From Maylandia zebra (taxonomy: Eukaryota; Chordata; Actinopteri; Cichliformes; Cichlidae), in assembly GCF_041146795.1 (NCBI RefSeq), contig NC_135170.1, forward strand, positions 34,756 to 98,755: a stretch of 64,000 nt of DNA, given 5' to 3'. Below, piece after piece: positions 44,816-55,298 of the stretch (position 1 is the first letter of the stretch; every line of letters begins with the position of its first letter). The position numbers and the translations under genes are program-made. The notes beneath the pieces were generated by a model. That model was not told where the DNA came from and searched no databases. It was given only the letters and a program-made list of their open reading frames with translations.

Positions 44816-45845
44816 GGCACAAATAATTTGTGTGGCATCAAATTTGATGCAGAACAGCTGATTGTTCTGTAAATAGTTTGAAATGTTTATTTAAAAAAAC
44901 GCCTTGGCTGCATTTTAAGTAAACAGCTGCAAAAAACTTTGTTTGCATAGATCAGTTACTTTTTTGAAGACGTAATTATATAATTAATTGCCCAACATTG
45001 GTCATTATATACTGTATTTTGCAGACAGAGAGTTACAGGACTCTCTCCCAGACCACAGACTCATACTCATAATACAAGTCAGAGCTTTTTTTTTTTTTTT
45101 AAAAAAAGAAAGTTGCGTTTTCAAAATTGGAGTTCAAGTTATTTTTACTTCCAATAGTGTTAACATACTACACAGGTCATGAACAAGTTTTTTTTTTAAT
45201 TTTTGTTGTAAGTGGGCTAAAGGAGTTAATTAAAAAAAAGTCTAACATAAATTTAAATGTTGTAATTTGATTATTTTAATAAACCATGTAACTTGGATGG
45301 ATTCAATGCTGACGTGACCACAGTGCACACGCCTGCTGTTGCTCACAGTGGTCCAAGGGACCGCTCAGAGAGTTTGTGTGTTCGCTCAGACACATGAAAA
45401 ATTAGAGGGAACATTGGACCCAAGCTTCGCCCCCACAACAGGGTCCTCAACCGTCCTGGAAGAAAGTCTAGTGTGGTATTCTACTGATCAGCTGAGCATG
45501 CCACCTTTCCCAGTTTGTGTCCATAAACCTCTTTGTGTGCTCCCCTGTTGATCTTCTCTCATTCCTACACTGCTCTTTTGATGGTCATGTGATCTGTACA
45601 CCTAAATACAGCCCAGTTATTGTTGTTGTTCACACCTGACGCCTGGGCTCATAAGTTGTCCTCAATATCTTGCATTTCCATCCCCCGTTTCTGACTCCCT
45701 GCCATCTGTCTTCTCCTTGATATTCTTCTATAATGAAACCTGCAATCATTGCAATCACCAATGAGTCAGCTGAATGGCTAGCTTATCACTTTAACTGAAA
45801 CACTGTTCAGTCTCAACTTTGCAGTTACTATTTTCATCATTTATG
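44816..45845. other. Non-coding stretch
   Basis: AT-rich with several homopolymer runs. No domain, exon or repeat end was recognised. Confidence 0.4.
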
Positions 45846-46620
45846 TTACAAGCATTTGTAAGTGCAATTTGTTTGGAGGCACAATCGTCTGATTTTTGTG
45901 TGTGACAACATTTCTGCATCTCAAGAACGGTTTAGTTTGGACTACTTGCACAATTTTGCGCTTTAAACTGACCTGCAGTTTGGTTTGGCTAAAAACTTCA
46001 GAGCAGACATTTGCCCAAATTTCTGGGCGCTTTCTTGGGTCAGCACAGCTTCTCAGTTTAATATATGAAGTGCCAGATCTTTTTGCATGTCCACTTAATT
46101 TCAGAATTTAAGAAACAATCCATGTGACTGAGGCCTGGTATCAGCTTGGCATCCTTTCATCTCTCTAGCCTTTTAGTTAATTATGCCTTACTAAAAACGT
46201 GTAAAACAGAGAGCACAATCTGTGATTAGGTATTGAAACAGCTGTTTACTCCCCAGATGTTTGTGTCCTCAAAGAAATTCCATTTTGATTTATGTGAATG
46301 TATTGTGCAGGTACTTTCTCTGCTTCGCCCTCATTGCTTGCTTTATCTGAGAACATAATCTGCCTTCTTTTAGCTTGGGGTAGGCCTCACTTTATGTTTT
46401 AAATTAAAACGCTTGAAGACAAAGTGAACTCTGGACAAGCGTGCGACCTAACTGAAGTCCAGGTGGGCTTGTTGATAATCACATTTTCACACTCATCTCG
46501 GGGCAGACCTGTGGTGTTCTGGTGCCAACCTGTCCCCTCCGTTTTTTGAGTGCCCCCCCCCACATATAAAAAGAGACGGTTTATTTTATAATATTTTAGA
46601 CAACAGCATATAAAACACCA
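45846..46620 (+). repeat. Dispersed repeat A, copy 2
   Basis: Matches 17869-18716 in the same direction with scattered substitutions and small indels, and is the inverse of 51620-52680. It ends at a (TG)n microsatellite (46626-46672). Confidence 0.8.
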
Positions 46621-46631
46621 TTTGCTTGCAC

Positions 46632-46659
<28 letters not shown>

Positions 46660-46678
<19 letters not shown>

Positions 46679-47005
46679 CTGAGATGTTCAGAGGTCTTGC
46701 TTCATGGTATCGAGCAGCTCACACAAAACAGGGTCTTTGTATTTTAATGTAGGTGCTGATGTAAACCACAATTTTCAGCAAACATCTATCAGGTCATTGC
46801 ACTTTTCTTTATTTTTAAATGCGTACATGGGATATATTAAAAACTGACAAGCTGTTTGAACATATGATGTGAAATCACTTAATTAACCTGCTGGATTTGC
46901 TAAAAGTTAAAATATTTATACTACTTTGGCTAATGGGTTTTGCACATTACTCTTAGCTTAGTAAGTGGCTATTAGTGAGGGTCATGATAATCAATTCAAT
47001 TGCGT
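46660..47005. repeat. Segment B, inverted relative to 51286-51605
   Basis: AACTGAGATGTTCAGAGGTC and the rest of this segment reappear inverted at 51286-51605, including the TGAGGGTCATGATAATCAA end at 47000. Together with repeat A it forms an outer inverted pair around the palindrome spacer. Confidence 0.75.
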
Positions 47006-48599
47006 AATGGGCTGACTAAGTATTTCCAGACTAAGAGAAAAAGTCAGTGAACATATCCGTTGGTTTAGGTGTAGGCTTAATCCATTTCTGAGAAAACTGA
47101 AGAGCATAAGTGAGGGTTAGTATGTGTTAATGATTTCAGTGTCATGCAGGGGAAAGTAGCATTCAGTGGAAGCTTCTCGGTGATTGTTTTAAATCCAAAT
47201 ATGACCCTTATTTGTGGCGCATGTTAGCATACAGTCAGCTCAGGAGTTAGTATCAGTCATGTGGTTGTCACGAGGTTGCGCACAGCATCACCGGCAAGAG
47301 GGCTTGGTTTGAGAGGTTTTTGGCATCTGTGATGTGATTTACAACCATCCACCCATGTACAGTAAGAAGCTGCACTCACAACCGTGGGCATCAGCAAGTT
47401 GGTGAAATTTAAACAAAACAGCATTCCATCTGAAACTCTCTTATTGTACCCAAAATACAAATTTTAGTGATTACATGTGGCTTCATTAATTATGTTCAAA
47501 AGGATGAATACATAACGCAAGTAATAACTTTATAATCAGTCAGTGAATGAAGGAGCTCAAGAGTGCAAATATAGTTGCAATAAAGTGACAAATATGCCCT
47601 TTTATGTCAAACAAAGACCGAAATAAGTGGCATCAGTGTGAGGATGAAAATGAGCGATCCAACCTCACACTGCAGATATCAGGGCAACGCACAGTGGGGG
47701 GGCAGGGGAGGGGGGGGTTGCAGTCTGCGCGCACAAGAGGGCTAACAACGCTGTGAGTGACAGAATCCACCCAAACTGAGGAACAGCTTCTTCCCCAGAG
47801 CTGAAGCCTGCACTGTTTGCACTATAATATAATATAATATAATATAATATAATATAATATGTTGCTATTTAATGTTTTTTGTTCGTGTTGCAGCTGCTCT
47901 GTGAGCCAAGCTTTCGTAGTCTAAATTCAATGGAAATATATCTCTGCACCACACGATGGCGATAGATTCTCACAGTCTGTGCTCTGCTTCCGCCACCAGT
48001 CATCTTTAAATCTTTTTTTTATTCAATGAAACCTTTATTTAACTCGCAGCATTACTTTAAAAAAATCATATTTAAATACAAAAAAATAAATAAATACATG
48101 AACGACAGTAGTAGAAAATTGATAAAATAACACCAAATAAATATATTTACAAATGATAGCAACATCAATGGAATAAAACCATGAACACCAGCAGAAGGAG
48201 AAAGAGGCCTGTATCTACATTATTACTCTGGCAGCTCTCAGTCTCCATACAGACAGGACACGTTGCAGCGTAATTGCAGACAGGTGCGTGGGCCTGAGCT
48301 CCGCCCAGGCAGAATGACGAGTGGAAGAAAGCAGCAACACAATAAACATATGTAACCTTGCGGAGCCGGCCGGGCAGACATCGAGACCGTGACAGAGTGC
48401 AAAACTTTTATACTTGACAACACACACAAAAACCCCCACACACAACAAAAATCAGAATTTTTGTGATTTGGATTTTTATTTAAAGGTGAAACCTTTTTTC
48501 TTTTCTTTTTTTTGCCAGATTAGACATTTTGATTAATTTCATTGAAGTATACTTTAGTTTTTTTGTTTTACTTTGATGCTATAATAGATGTTTTTAAAA

Positions 48600-48871
48600 T
48601 TTAGTAATATTTAATACTATATTGCATCATGGCAAAACAACAGTCTCCTCAAGCTGCTTTATACTGTAAGGTGAAAACACTACAGAAAAAGCCAGAAAAC
48701 CCCAACAATCCAAAGATCCCCTTTGAGCAAGCACTGGGCGACAGTGGGGAGGAAAAACTCCCTTTAGGAAGAAACCTCCGGCAGAACCAGGCTCAAGAAG
48801 GGGCGGCCATCTGCTGCGACCGGTTGGGGGTGATGGAAAGAGAATAGAGGGAGACAAGATGAAGTATACTT
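48600..48871 (-). mobile_element. L2-like 3' tail following the coiled-coil ORF (left arm)
   Basis: Reading from the ORF stop, the minus strand gives GGTTTCTTCCTAAAGGGAGTTTTTCC, an AGTGCTTGCTCAAAGGG motif and TATAAAGCAGCTTGAGGAGACTG. These are the conserved features of teleost L2-type LINE 3' UTRs. Their position directly after the stop suggests the ORF transcript carried, or was fused to, an L2 tail. Confidence 0.65.
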
Positions 48872-50403
48872 CTAATGGCCTATTCCAATTGGTGGTAATA
48901 CATCATAAGAATTGAGGAAAGGTGGTGTTGATGGAGACTCTGGGGAAGGCCTTCGTCTGCCAGGGTGTTTTGGAGCCACTTGAATAAATTTAGTTTGCAC
49001 TGGAGGTGGACGAGGTTTAATCTGTGGAAAGATCTGAGACGGAGTCGGAGTCTCCCCATAACATCTCCCCATCACGCCTCTATGGACCAACGGTGCGAGC
49101 TTTTGTCCTTTCTGTTTTTCTAATTTAAGCTGGAGTTGAACGTCTTTCACTCTAGATTTTAGATGACCCATCTCTTTTTCTTCATTGCCAGCCTTTCTGA
49201 TCATCTGGTTCACTGGTCCAATGAGCTCCTGTTTTTGTTTGAATAAAGCGTATTCGGAAGACTTTACCATATCATTGTACTGCTTTTTAAATGATTCCAG
49301 CTCCCGTGTTTTATCTAGTAAAGCTGCATCTAGATCCTTGCATCTGGTACGTAGACAGTTCAGCTGTTTTTCAAGAAACTCGGTCGTTCCAACAAAGGGG
49401 ATGCCTTCCACACCGTCTGTCACGGCTGCCGAGGCAAGCCGTGTGGAGTTGGAAAAAGGACCCAAGAGCAAGCAGTGTATGAAAAGATTAGTGGAGTTTA
49501 TTTACAAGGTGTCAGTGGCAGGAACAGAAAACGAATAATGAGACAAACTAACGGAAACCTAAACTGGGAAAACTAAAGAGCAACTAGAAATCCACAGGAC
49601 ACGGGGAGAAAGGCAGAGAGACGCAGACTGACGGAGGATACAGAGACGCAGAGAGACACAGATGAATGCAGAAAAGCGCGGACTTACATGGAGTAATACA
49701 GACGAACCGGCAACAGGCAGGAGAACACACAGGGCTTAAATACACACACCAGTAATCAGGGGATAAGAGACAGGAGGGCAACACAGCTGGGAGAAATCAG
49801 AGCTGACGGGACAGGGGAAATGTAAACTGAACACACTCACATCAGACATGAACCTTCAGAATAAAACAGGAAATTAACAGACAGAGAACCAGACAGGACA
49901 CTGAACTTGACAGGCAGACTCATGAGCAGACACAAAAACACCATGGACAGACAGAGGGAACACAGAGAAGTGGGAGCAGGCAGGCAAAGAACAGAAACCT
50001 AACAAATGGCAAAATAACAACAGAATACACACTCGGAATGAACAAAAGCATAAGGAAACACAAAACACTGAGTCCTCAGACTCAGGACCATGACACCGTC
50101 TACGTATTTCTTTTTCAAGTTGTGGAATATATCCCTAAATTCCACCTTTTCTTTTTCTCTGAAGTGACCTGCATGTGGAAATGCCTTTTCAAAGGACAAA
50201 ACGCACTGGTACAATTCCTCTTGGAAGTGGCGCTTTTTCTTTTCCAGGCAATTCGTTTTTTGTGTGAATATTTCTGTTTGCTTTTTTGTGGCGCGCAGTT
50301 GCTCTTCCAGTGAGATCTTTTCAGCCAGTGCCTGATTGTGTGCCGTTTTTACTTTATGCCTGTCCACTGCTGTCTTTCTGTGTTCTTCCTTCTCTTTACT
50401 TAG
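48872..50403 (-). pseudogene. Coiled-coil protein ORF, left-arm copy, broken by an LTR and truncated
   Basis: Unrecognised protein, read on the minus strand. The N-proximal part (50403-50101) encodes KEKEEHRKTAVDRHKVKTAH and further charged heptad-rich sequence up to KKKYVDGV. A solo LTR (49418-50095) interrupts it at that point. The C-terminal part (49417-48872) continues EGIPFVGTT, LDKTRELESFKKQYNDMV, then a proline-rich tail ending PPIGIGH-stop. Compared with the right-arm copy the left copy lacks everything upstream of 50403, where LTR-like sequence begins. The reading frame through the KKQTEIFTQKTNCLEKKKRHF region is intact here but shifted in the other copy. Confidence 0.7.
49418..50095 (-). 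mobile_element. Solo LTR, family 1, inside the left arm
   Basis: Ends TGTCACGG...CATGACA, with a 5-bp duplication CCGTC at 49413-49417 and 50096-50100. The uninterrupted right arm at about 53562-53575 shows the empty target. On the minus strand it has a TATTTAAG box and an AATAAAC, like the copy at 3077-3727. It inserted after the arms were duplicated, because the other arm lacks it. Confidence 0.88.
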
Positions 50404-50968
50404 TGTCACAGTTCGGCTGTGTGGCAGGCAGGAGAAGGACCCAAACGCAAACTCACAGAGTCAAAAGTTAAACTCAAAAAACACAGCTTTATTGCTGGCG
50501 TGGAGTGGGACACGAAAAACAATACAAAATAACCTAAACTGGGAAAAACTAAAGCACAAGGAGCCACAGGGAAAAATCACACAGCTATGATGGAGGACGC
50601 AACACTGACAAAGAGAAACATGGGGCTTAAATACACTGAGGGATAACGAGGGGGAATGAGCCACAGGAGGAGAGCACAGCTGAGAGTAATTAAGCAGGAC
50701 GAGGCAAGGGAAGCAAAACTAGAAACATTAACATAGAACAGACTGTGAAAGTAAAACAGGAAACACACTGACGGAACTCAAGACATGTGGACTTAACAGA
50801 CTGGGGGAGACAGAACATAGGGATCTGAAACATGGAACAGAAAGGCACAGTAGATCAACATGAACATAACAACGCCACAGGGGAAGAGTAAAACTGAACA
50901 CGATGAACACAGAAACACCAGACCTCTTCACAATAAAACAGGAAACATAATGAGACGTAGACATGACA
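50404..50968 (-). mobile_element. LTR of a related family at the palindrome breakpoint
   Basis: Starts TGTCACAG and ends CATGACA. On the minus strand it carries GTATTTAAGCCCC (TATA-like), then CAATAAAGC (polyadenylation-like). The left flank is the coiled-coil ORF ending CTTAG, but the right flank (ACCCAAAC) is neither a duplication of it nor the continuation of the ORF. The junction was therefore rearranged at or after LTR insertion. Confidence 0.65.
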
Positions 50969-51285
50969 ACCCAAACTTCACATGTATATCAAAACGTAAA
51001 GGGAAAACAGTTTGATGAGCTGTATAGTGAACTGAAACTGAAACAAAACGAAGCCTATCATTAGGAATAGTGACTTTTTACAACTTCAGTTCTTTTTTCA
51101 CTCAGTAGGTGGCAGCAAACTACAAACAATGGTTGCATTTTACACTCATCCGTTTTCATTAGAGGCAGAACCCAGAAGCACATCCAGGTTTAGGTCTACT
51201 GCTTGGTGCTACACAGAAACAGGCTGAACAGACTGGAACTCACATGAATTTGGACGAATCGAAGTAAGAATGTCACTTCTGCTCA
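50969..51285. other. Spacer sequence of the inverted duplication
   Basis: About 300 bp without recognised features, between the LTR at the breakpoint and inverted segment B. Confidence 0.4.
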
Positions 51286-52680
51286 ATTGAATTGATTATC
51301 ATGACCCTCACTAATAGCCACCTTAATAAGTTAAGAGCAATGTGCCAAAGTAGTATAAATATTTTAACTTTTGGAAAATCCAGCAGGTTGATTAAGTGAT
51401 TTCACATCATGTGTTCAAACGGCTTGTCAGTTTTTAATATATCCCATGTGCGCATACTTAAGCTTTAAAAAAATACAGTCCAATGACCTGATAGATGTTT
51501 GCTGAACATTGTGGTTTACATCAGCACTTAAATTAAATCATACAGAACCTGTTTTGTGTGGGCTGTTCGATACCATGAAGCAAGACCTCTGAACATCTCA
51601 CTTTTTACACACAAACACACACATCCAAGCAAACAGTGTTTTATGTGCTGTGAGATTTATAATATTATTTTATGCCATGTTAGACCCCTAATTAAAGATT
51701 GTGAATTATTATGTAGTTTTAGTTTGCATTATTCTCCTGAATTAGGAGAGGGTGATAACTATTGCATTTGTTAAACTGATTTGCATTACACTGCTGATTT
51801 ATTGTGAATGGATGATATTGTTTCATGATGCATTATACTGCTGAGTTATAAGAAATACTGTTTGCAGAAAAGTCATCGCCTTATTTGTCTGATTAGAAGA
51901 GAACGGAACATGCTGGAGTTTTCTGCCCCATCTCAGCAGGAGCAGATAAACAGGGAGCCAAGGTCGTAGCTTAGGCGCCGTGTGAGAGAAAGCATGTGAA
52001 TATTTAGGCTTTTATGATAAGGTGGGGGCACCAGAGGCTATAAGAGTTTGATCAATGCTCCACCATTTTGAGATCTGAGGCTGTCTGCATACAGTGTCCA
52101 TCTCCCACGCGTGTGATCATTAAAATCATCGTTTGACTTAACCCGGCCGGACCAGTGTTGTTATTGTGGTTTTTCCTCTTGTCTCCATCCCCAATTTTTG
52201 AACTCGTAACAGTGCTGTCGTCTAAAATATTATAAATTTGCCTAAAATAGAAGTGTTTAAAACTTCTATACAGATCCTGTGCAGCTGCAAAGCAAAAATA
52301 AAAAACTCCCTCCAGGCAGAAGCGGCCATTTTCGTATGTGGGGAAGACCCCCACAAAAACAGAGGGGACAGGCTGGCACCAGAACACCACGGATGTGCCC
52401 CGAGATGAGTGTGAAAATGTGATTATCAACAAGCCCACCTGGGCTTCAGGTAGGCCACACGCTTGTCCAGAGTTCACTTTGTCTTCAAGCTTTTTAATTT
52501 AAAACATAAACTGAGGCCTACCCCAAGCTGAAAGAAGGCAGATTATGTCCTCAGATAAAGCAAGCAATGAGGGCGAAGCAGAGAAAGTACCTGCACAATA
52601 CATTCACATAAATCTAAATGGAATTTCTTTGAGGACACAAACATCTGGGGAGTAAACAGCTGTTTCAATACCTAATCACA
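51286..52680 (-). repeat. Inverted copies of segment B and repeat A, split by a solo LTR
   Basis: 51286-51605 is the inverse of 46660-47005. 51620-51650 plus 52212-52680 is the inverse of repeat A (compare 18245-18700). The repeat A match stops abruptly at CCTAATCACAG (52682), where the coiled-coil ORF begins. Confidence 0.8.
51651..52211 (+). mobile_element. Solo LTR, family 2
   Basis: A 561-bp insertion in repeat A, starting TGAGATTT and ending CTCGTAACA. GTGCTG is duplicated at 51645-51650 and 52212-52217; if the LTR starts TGTGAG, the duplication is 4 bp. The empty site is visible in the other repeat A copies. A CTATAAGAG box near 52038 and an ATTAAA near 52119 fit an endogenous-retrovirus-type LTR in + orientation. 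No internal genes are present. Confidence 0.75.
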
Positions 52681-52683
52681 GAT

Positions 52684-54112
52684 GATGAGGACGAAGTCGA
52701 AGTCCTGCAAGGACTGCTGGAAACAGCAAAAGAAAAGGTGGTACGTCAGGAATTTCACAACAGCCAAGTTGTTGAATTATTATTGAAATGCCACAAAGAG
52801 GAAAAAAATAAGATGCAGCAATTTTACGAGGAAAATACTAAAAAAAACTCGAAGACAAAGCCAATGCTGCAGACAGAAAGTTAGAAGAGGTCATGGAAAT
52901 GTATGATTCCAAAATAGAAAAGCTTGAGAGAACAGTAAAAAATAGTAGAGGTGTGGCCGTCAATGCGGTTAAAGAACGCGAGGAACAACATCAATCCTCG
53001 CAGTGTTGGATTGAGGGTCTTCTGACACGTAATACAAAGTTACAGGACGAAAATGAATTGATGGATAAAACCGTGAAAGAATTAACAAGCGAGAAAGATC
53101 AAATGGGCAAAGTAATAGACAACCAAAAGGCCCAGAATATGGAGATCAAACGGAAATGTCAGAGAAATATTAGGGCTCTGGCCTTTGAAAAGAAAATGAA
53201 GGCTATGGTCGAAGATGAAGTTGATTCTTTGAAAAAGAAAAATGAAGACCTAAAAAAGGCCCTAAGCACAGAGCAGGAAAACCACAGAAAGACAGCAGTG
53301 GACAGGTATAAAGTAAAAACGGCACACAATCAGGCACTGGCTGAAAAGATCTCACTGGAAGAGCAACTGCGCGCCACAAAAAGCAAACAGAAATATTCAC
53401 ACAAAAAACGAATTGCCTGGAAAAGAAAAAGCGCCACTTCCAAGAGGAATTGTACCAGTGCGTTTTGTCCTTTGAAAAGGCATTTCCACATGCAGGTCAC
53501 TTCAGAGAAAAAGAAAAGGTGGAATTTAGGGATATATTCCACAACTTGAAAAAGAAATACGTAGACGGTGTGGAAGGCATCCCCTTTGTTGGAACAACGA
53601 AGGAGTTTCTTGAAAAACAGCTGAACTGTCTACGTATCAGATGCAAGGATCTAGATGCAGCTTTACTAGATAAAACACGGGAGCTGGAATCATTTAAAAA
53701 GCAGTACAATGATATGGTAAAGTCTTCCGAATACGCTTTATTCAAACAAAAACAGGAGCTCATTGGACCAGTGAACCAGATGATCAGAAAAGCTGGCAAT
53801 GAAGAAAAAGAGATAGGTCATCTAAAATCTAGAGTGAAAGACGTTCAACTCCAGCTTAAATTAGAAAAACAGAAAGGACAAAAGCTCGCACCGTTGGTCC
53901 ATAGAGGCGTGATGGGGAGATGTTATGGGGAGACTCCGACTCCGTCTCAGATCTTTCCACAGATTAAACCTCGTCCACCTCCAGTGCAAACTAAATTTAT
54001 TCAAGTGGCTCCAAAACACCCTGGCAGACGAAGGCCTTCCCCAGAGTCTCCATCAACACCACCTTTCCTCAATTCTTATGATGTATTACCACCAATTGGA
54101 ATAGGCCATTAG
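52684..54112 (+). pseudogene. Coiled-coil protein ORF, right-arm copy (two frameshifts)
   Basis: I do not recognise the family. The frame opens at 52684 with an acidic DDEDEVEVLQGLL stretch without its own start. It loses frame in an A-run near 52845, resumes as MEMYDSKIEKLERTV (52893), loses frame again near 53382 (ATKSKQ here against ATKKQTE in the left copy), and finishes in the frame 53450-54112. Nearly all of it is heptad-like, rich in Lys, Glu and Gln, so a long coiled coil is likely. The last 60 residues are proline-rich (KPRPPPVQ, SPESPSTPPF) and end PPIGIGH. No intron is visible in 1.4 kb, and the L2-like 3' tail follows directly, suggesting a retrocopy. Confidence 0.65.
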
Positions 54113-54360
54113 AAGTATACTTCATCTTGTCTCCCTCTATTCTCTTTCCATCACCCCCAACCGGTCGCAGCAGATGGCCGCCCCTTCTTGAGCCTGGTTC
54201 TGCCGGAGGTTTCTTCCTAAAGGGAGTTTTTCCTCCCCACTGTCGCCCAGTGCTTGCTCAAAGGGGATCTTTGGATTGTTGGGGTTTTCTGGCTTTTTCT
54301 GTAGTGTTTTCACCTTACAGTATAAAGCAGCTTGAGGAGACTGTTGTTTTGCCATGATGC
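54113..54360 (+). mobile_element. L2-like 3' tail following the coiled-coil ORF (right arm)
   Basis: Same features as 48600-48871, in the other orientation: GGAGTTTTTCCTCCCCACTGTCGCC and AAAGCAGCTTGAGGAGACTG. The sequence is the same as in the left arm over at least 231 bp. Confidence 0.65.
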
Positions 54361-55298
54361 AATATAGTATTAAATATGACTACATTTTAAAAACATCTAT
54401 TATAGCATCAAAGTAAAACAAAAAAACTAAATGAAATGAATCAAAATGTCTAATCTGGCAAAACAAGAAAAGAAAAAAGGTTTCACCTTTAAATAAAAAT
54501 CCAAATCACAAACACATTCTGATTTTTGTTGTGTGTGTTTTTTTGTGTGTGTTGTCACGTATAAAATCTTTGCACTCTGTCTCGGTGTCTGCCCGGCCGG
54601 CTCCGCAAGGCTACATATGTTTATTGTGTTGCTGCTTTCTTCCACTCGTCATTCTGCCTGGGCGGAGCTCAGGCCCACGCACCTGTCTGCAATTACGCTG
54701 CAACGTGTCCTGTCTGTATGGAGACTGAGAGCTGCCAGAGTAATAATGTAGATACAGGCCTCTTTCTCCTTCTGCTGCTGTTCATGCTTTTATTCCATTG
54801 ATGTTGCTATCATTTGTAAATATATTTATTTGCTCTTATTTTATCAATTTACTGTCGTTCATGTATTTAATCTTCTTTGTATTTAAATATGATTTTTTTT
54901 AAGTAATGCCGCGAGATGGACAGTTAAATAAAGGTTTCATTGAATTAAAAAAAAGATTTAAAGATGACTGGTGGCGGAAGCAGAGCACAGACTGTCTGTG
55001 AGAATCTATCGCCATCGTGTGGTGCAGAGATATATTGCCATTGAATTTAGACAACGAAAGCTTGGCTCACAGAGCAGCTGCAACACGAACAAAAAACATT
55101 AAATAGCAACATGATATATTATATTATATTATATTATATTATATTATATTTATAGCTGTCGAAATTAACGCGTTAATTGCGATAATTAAATTTTGGAATT
55201 AATTACGTTAGAATATTTAACTATTTAGCGCAACACGCAGATAAGTCGCTCCCATAATTCCACTTGATTTGTTTACCGCGCCACTGAAAATGGAGAAG

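Larger units (their letters stand above)
47268..50403. repeat. Left arm of a large inverted duplication
   Basis: The sequence from GTCACGAGGTTGCGCACAGC (47268) to 50403 reappears inverted at 53262-58549 once later insertions are removed. Without the 678-bp LTR the left arm is about 2.45 kb, and without the hAT element the right arm is about 2.49 kb. The 231-bp stretch 48627-48857 encodes exactly the same open frame as 54127-54357 on the other strand, so identity is very high. The arm includes an (ATAAT)n microsatellite and the coiled-coil ORF. Confidence 0.88.

Noticed and set aside
48627..48857. Identical 76-codon frames in both palindrome arms as a small gene
   Set aside because: The stretch is the L2-like 3' tail after the coiled-coil ORF; identity reflects the duplication, not coding constraint.
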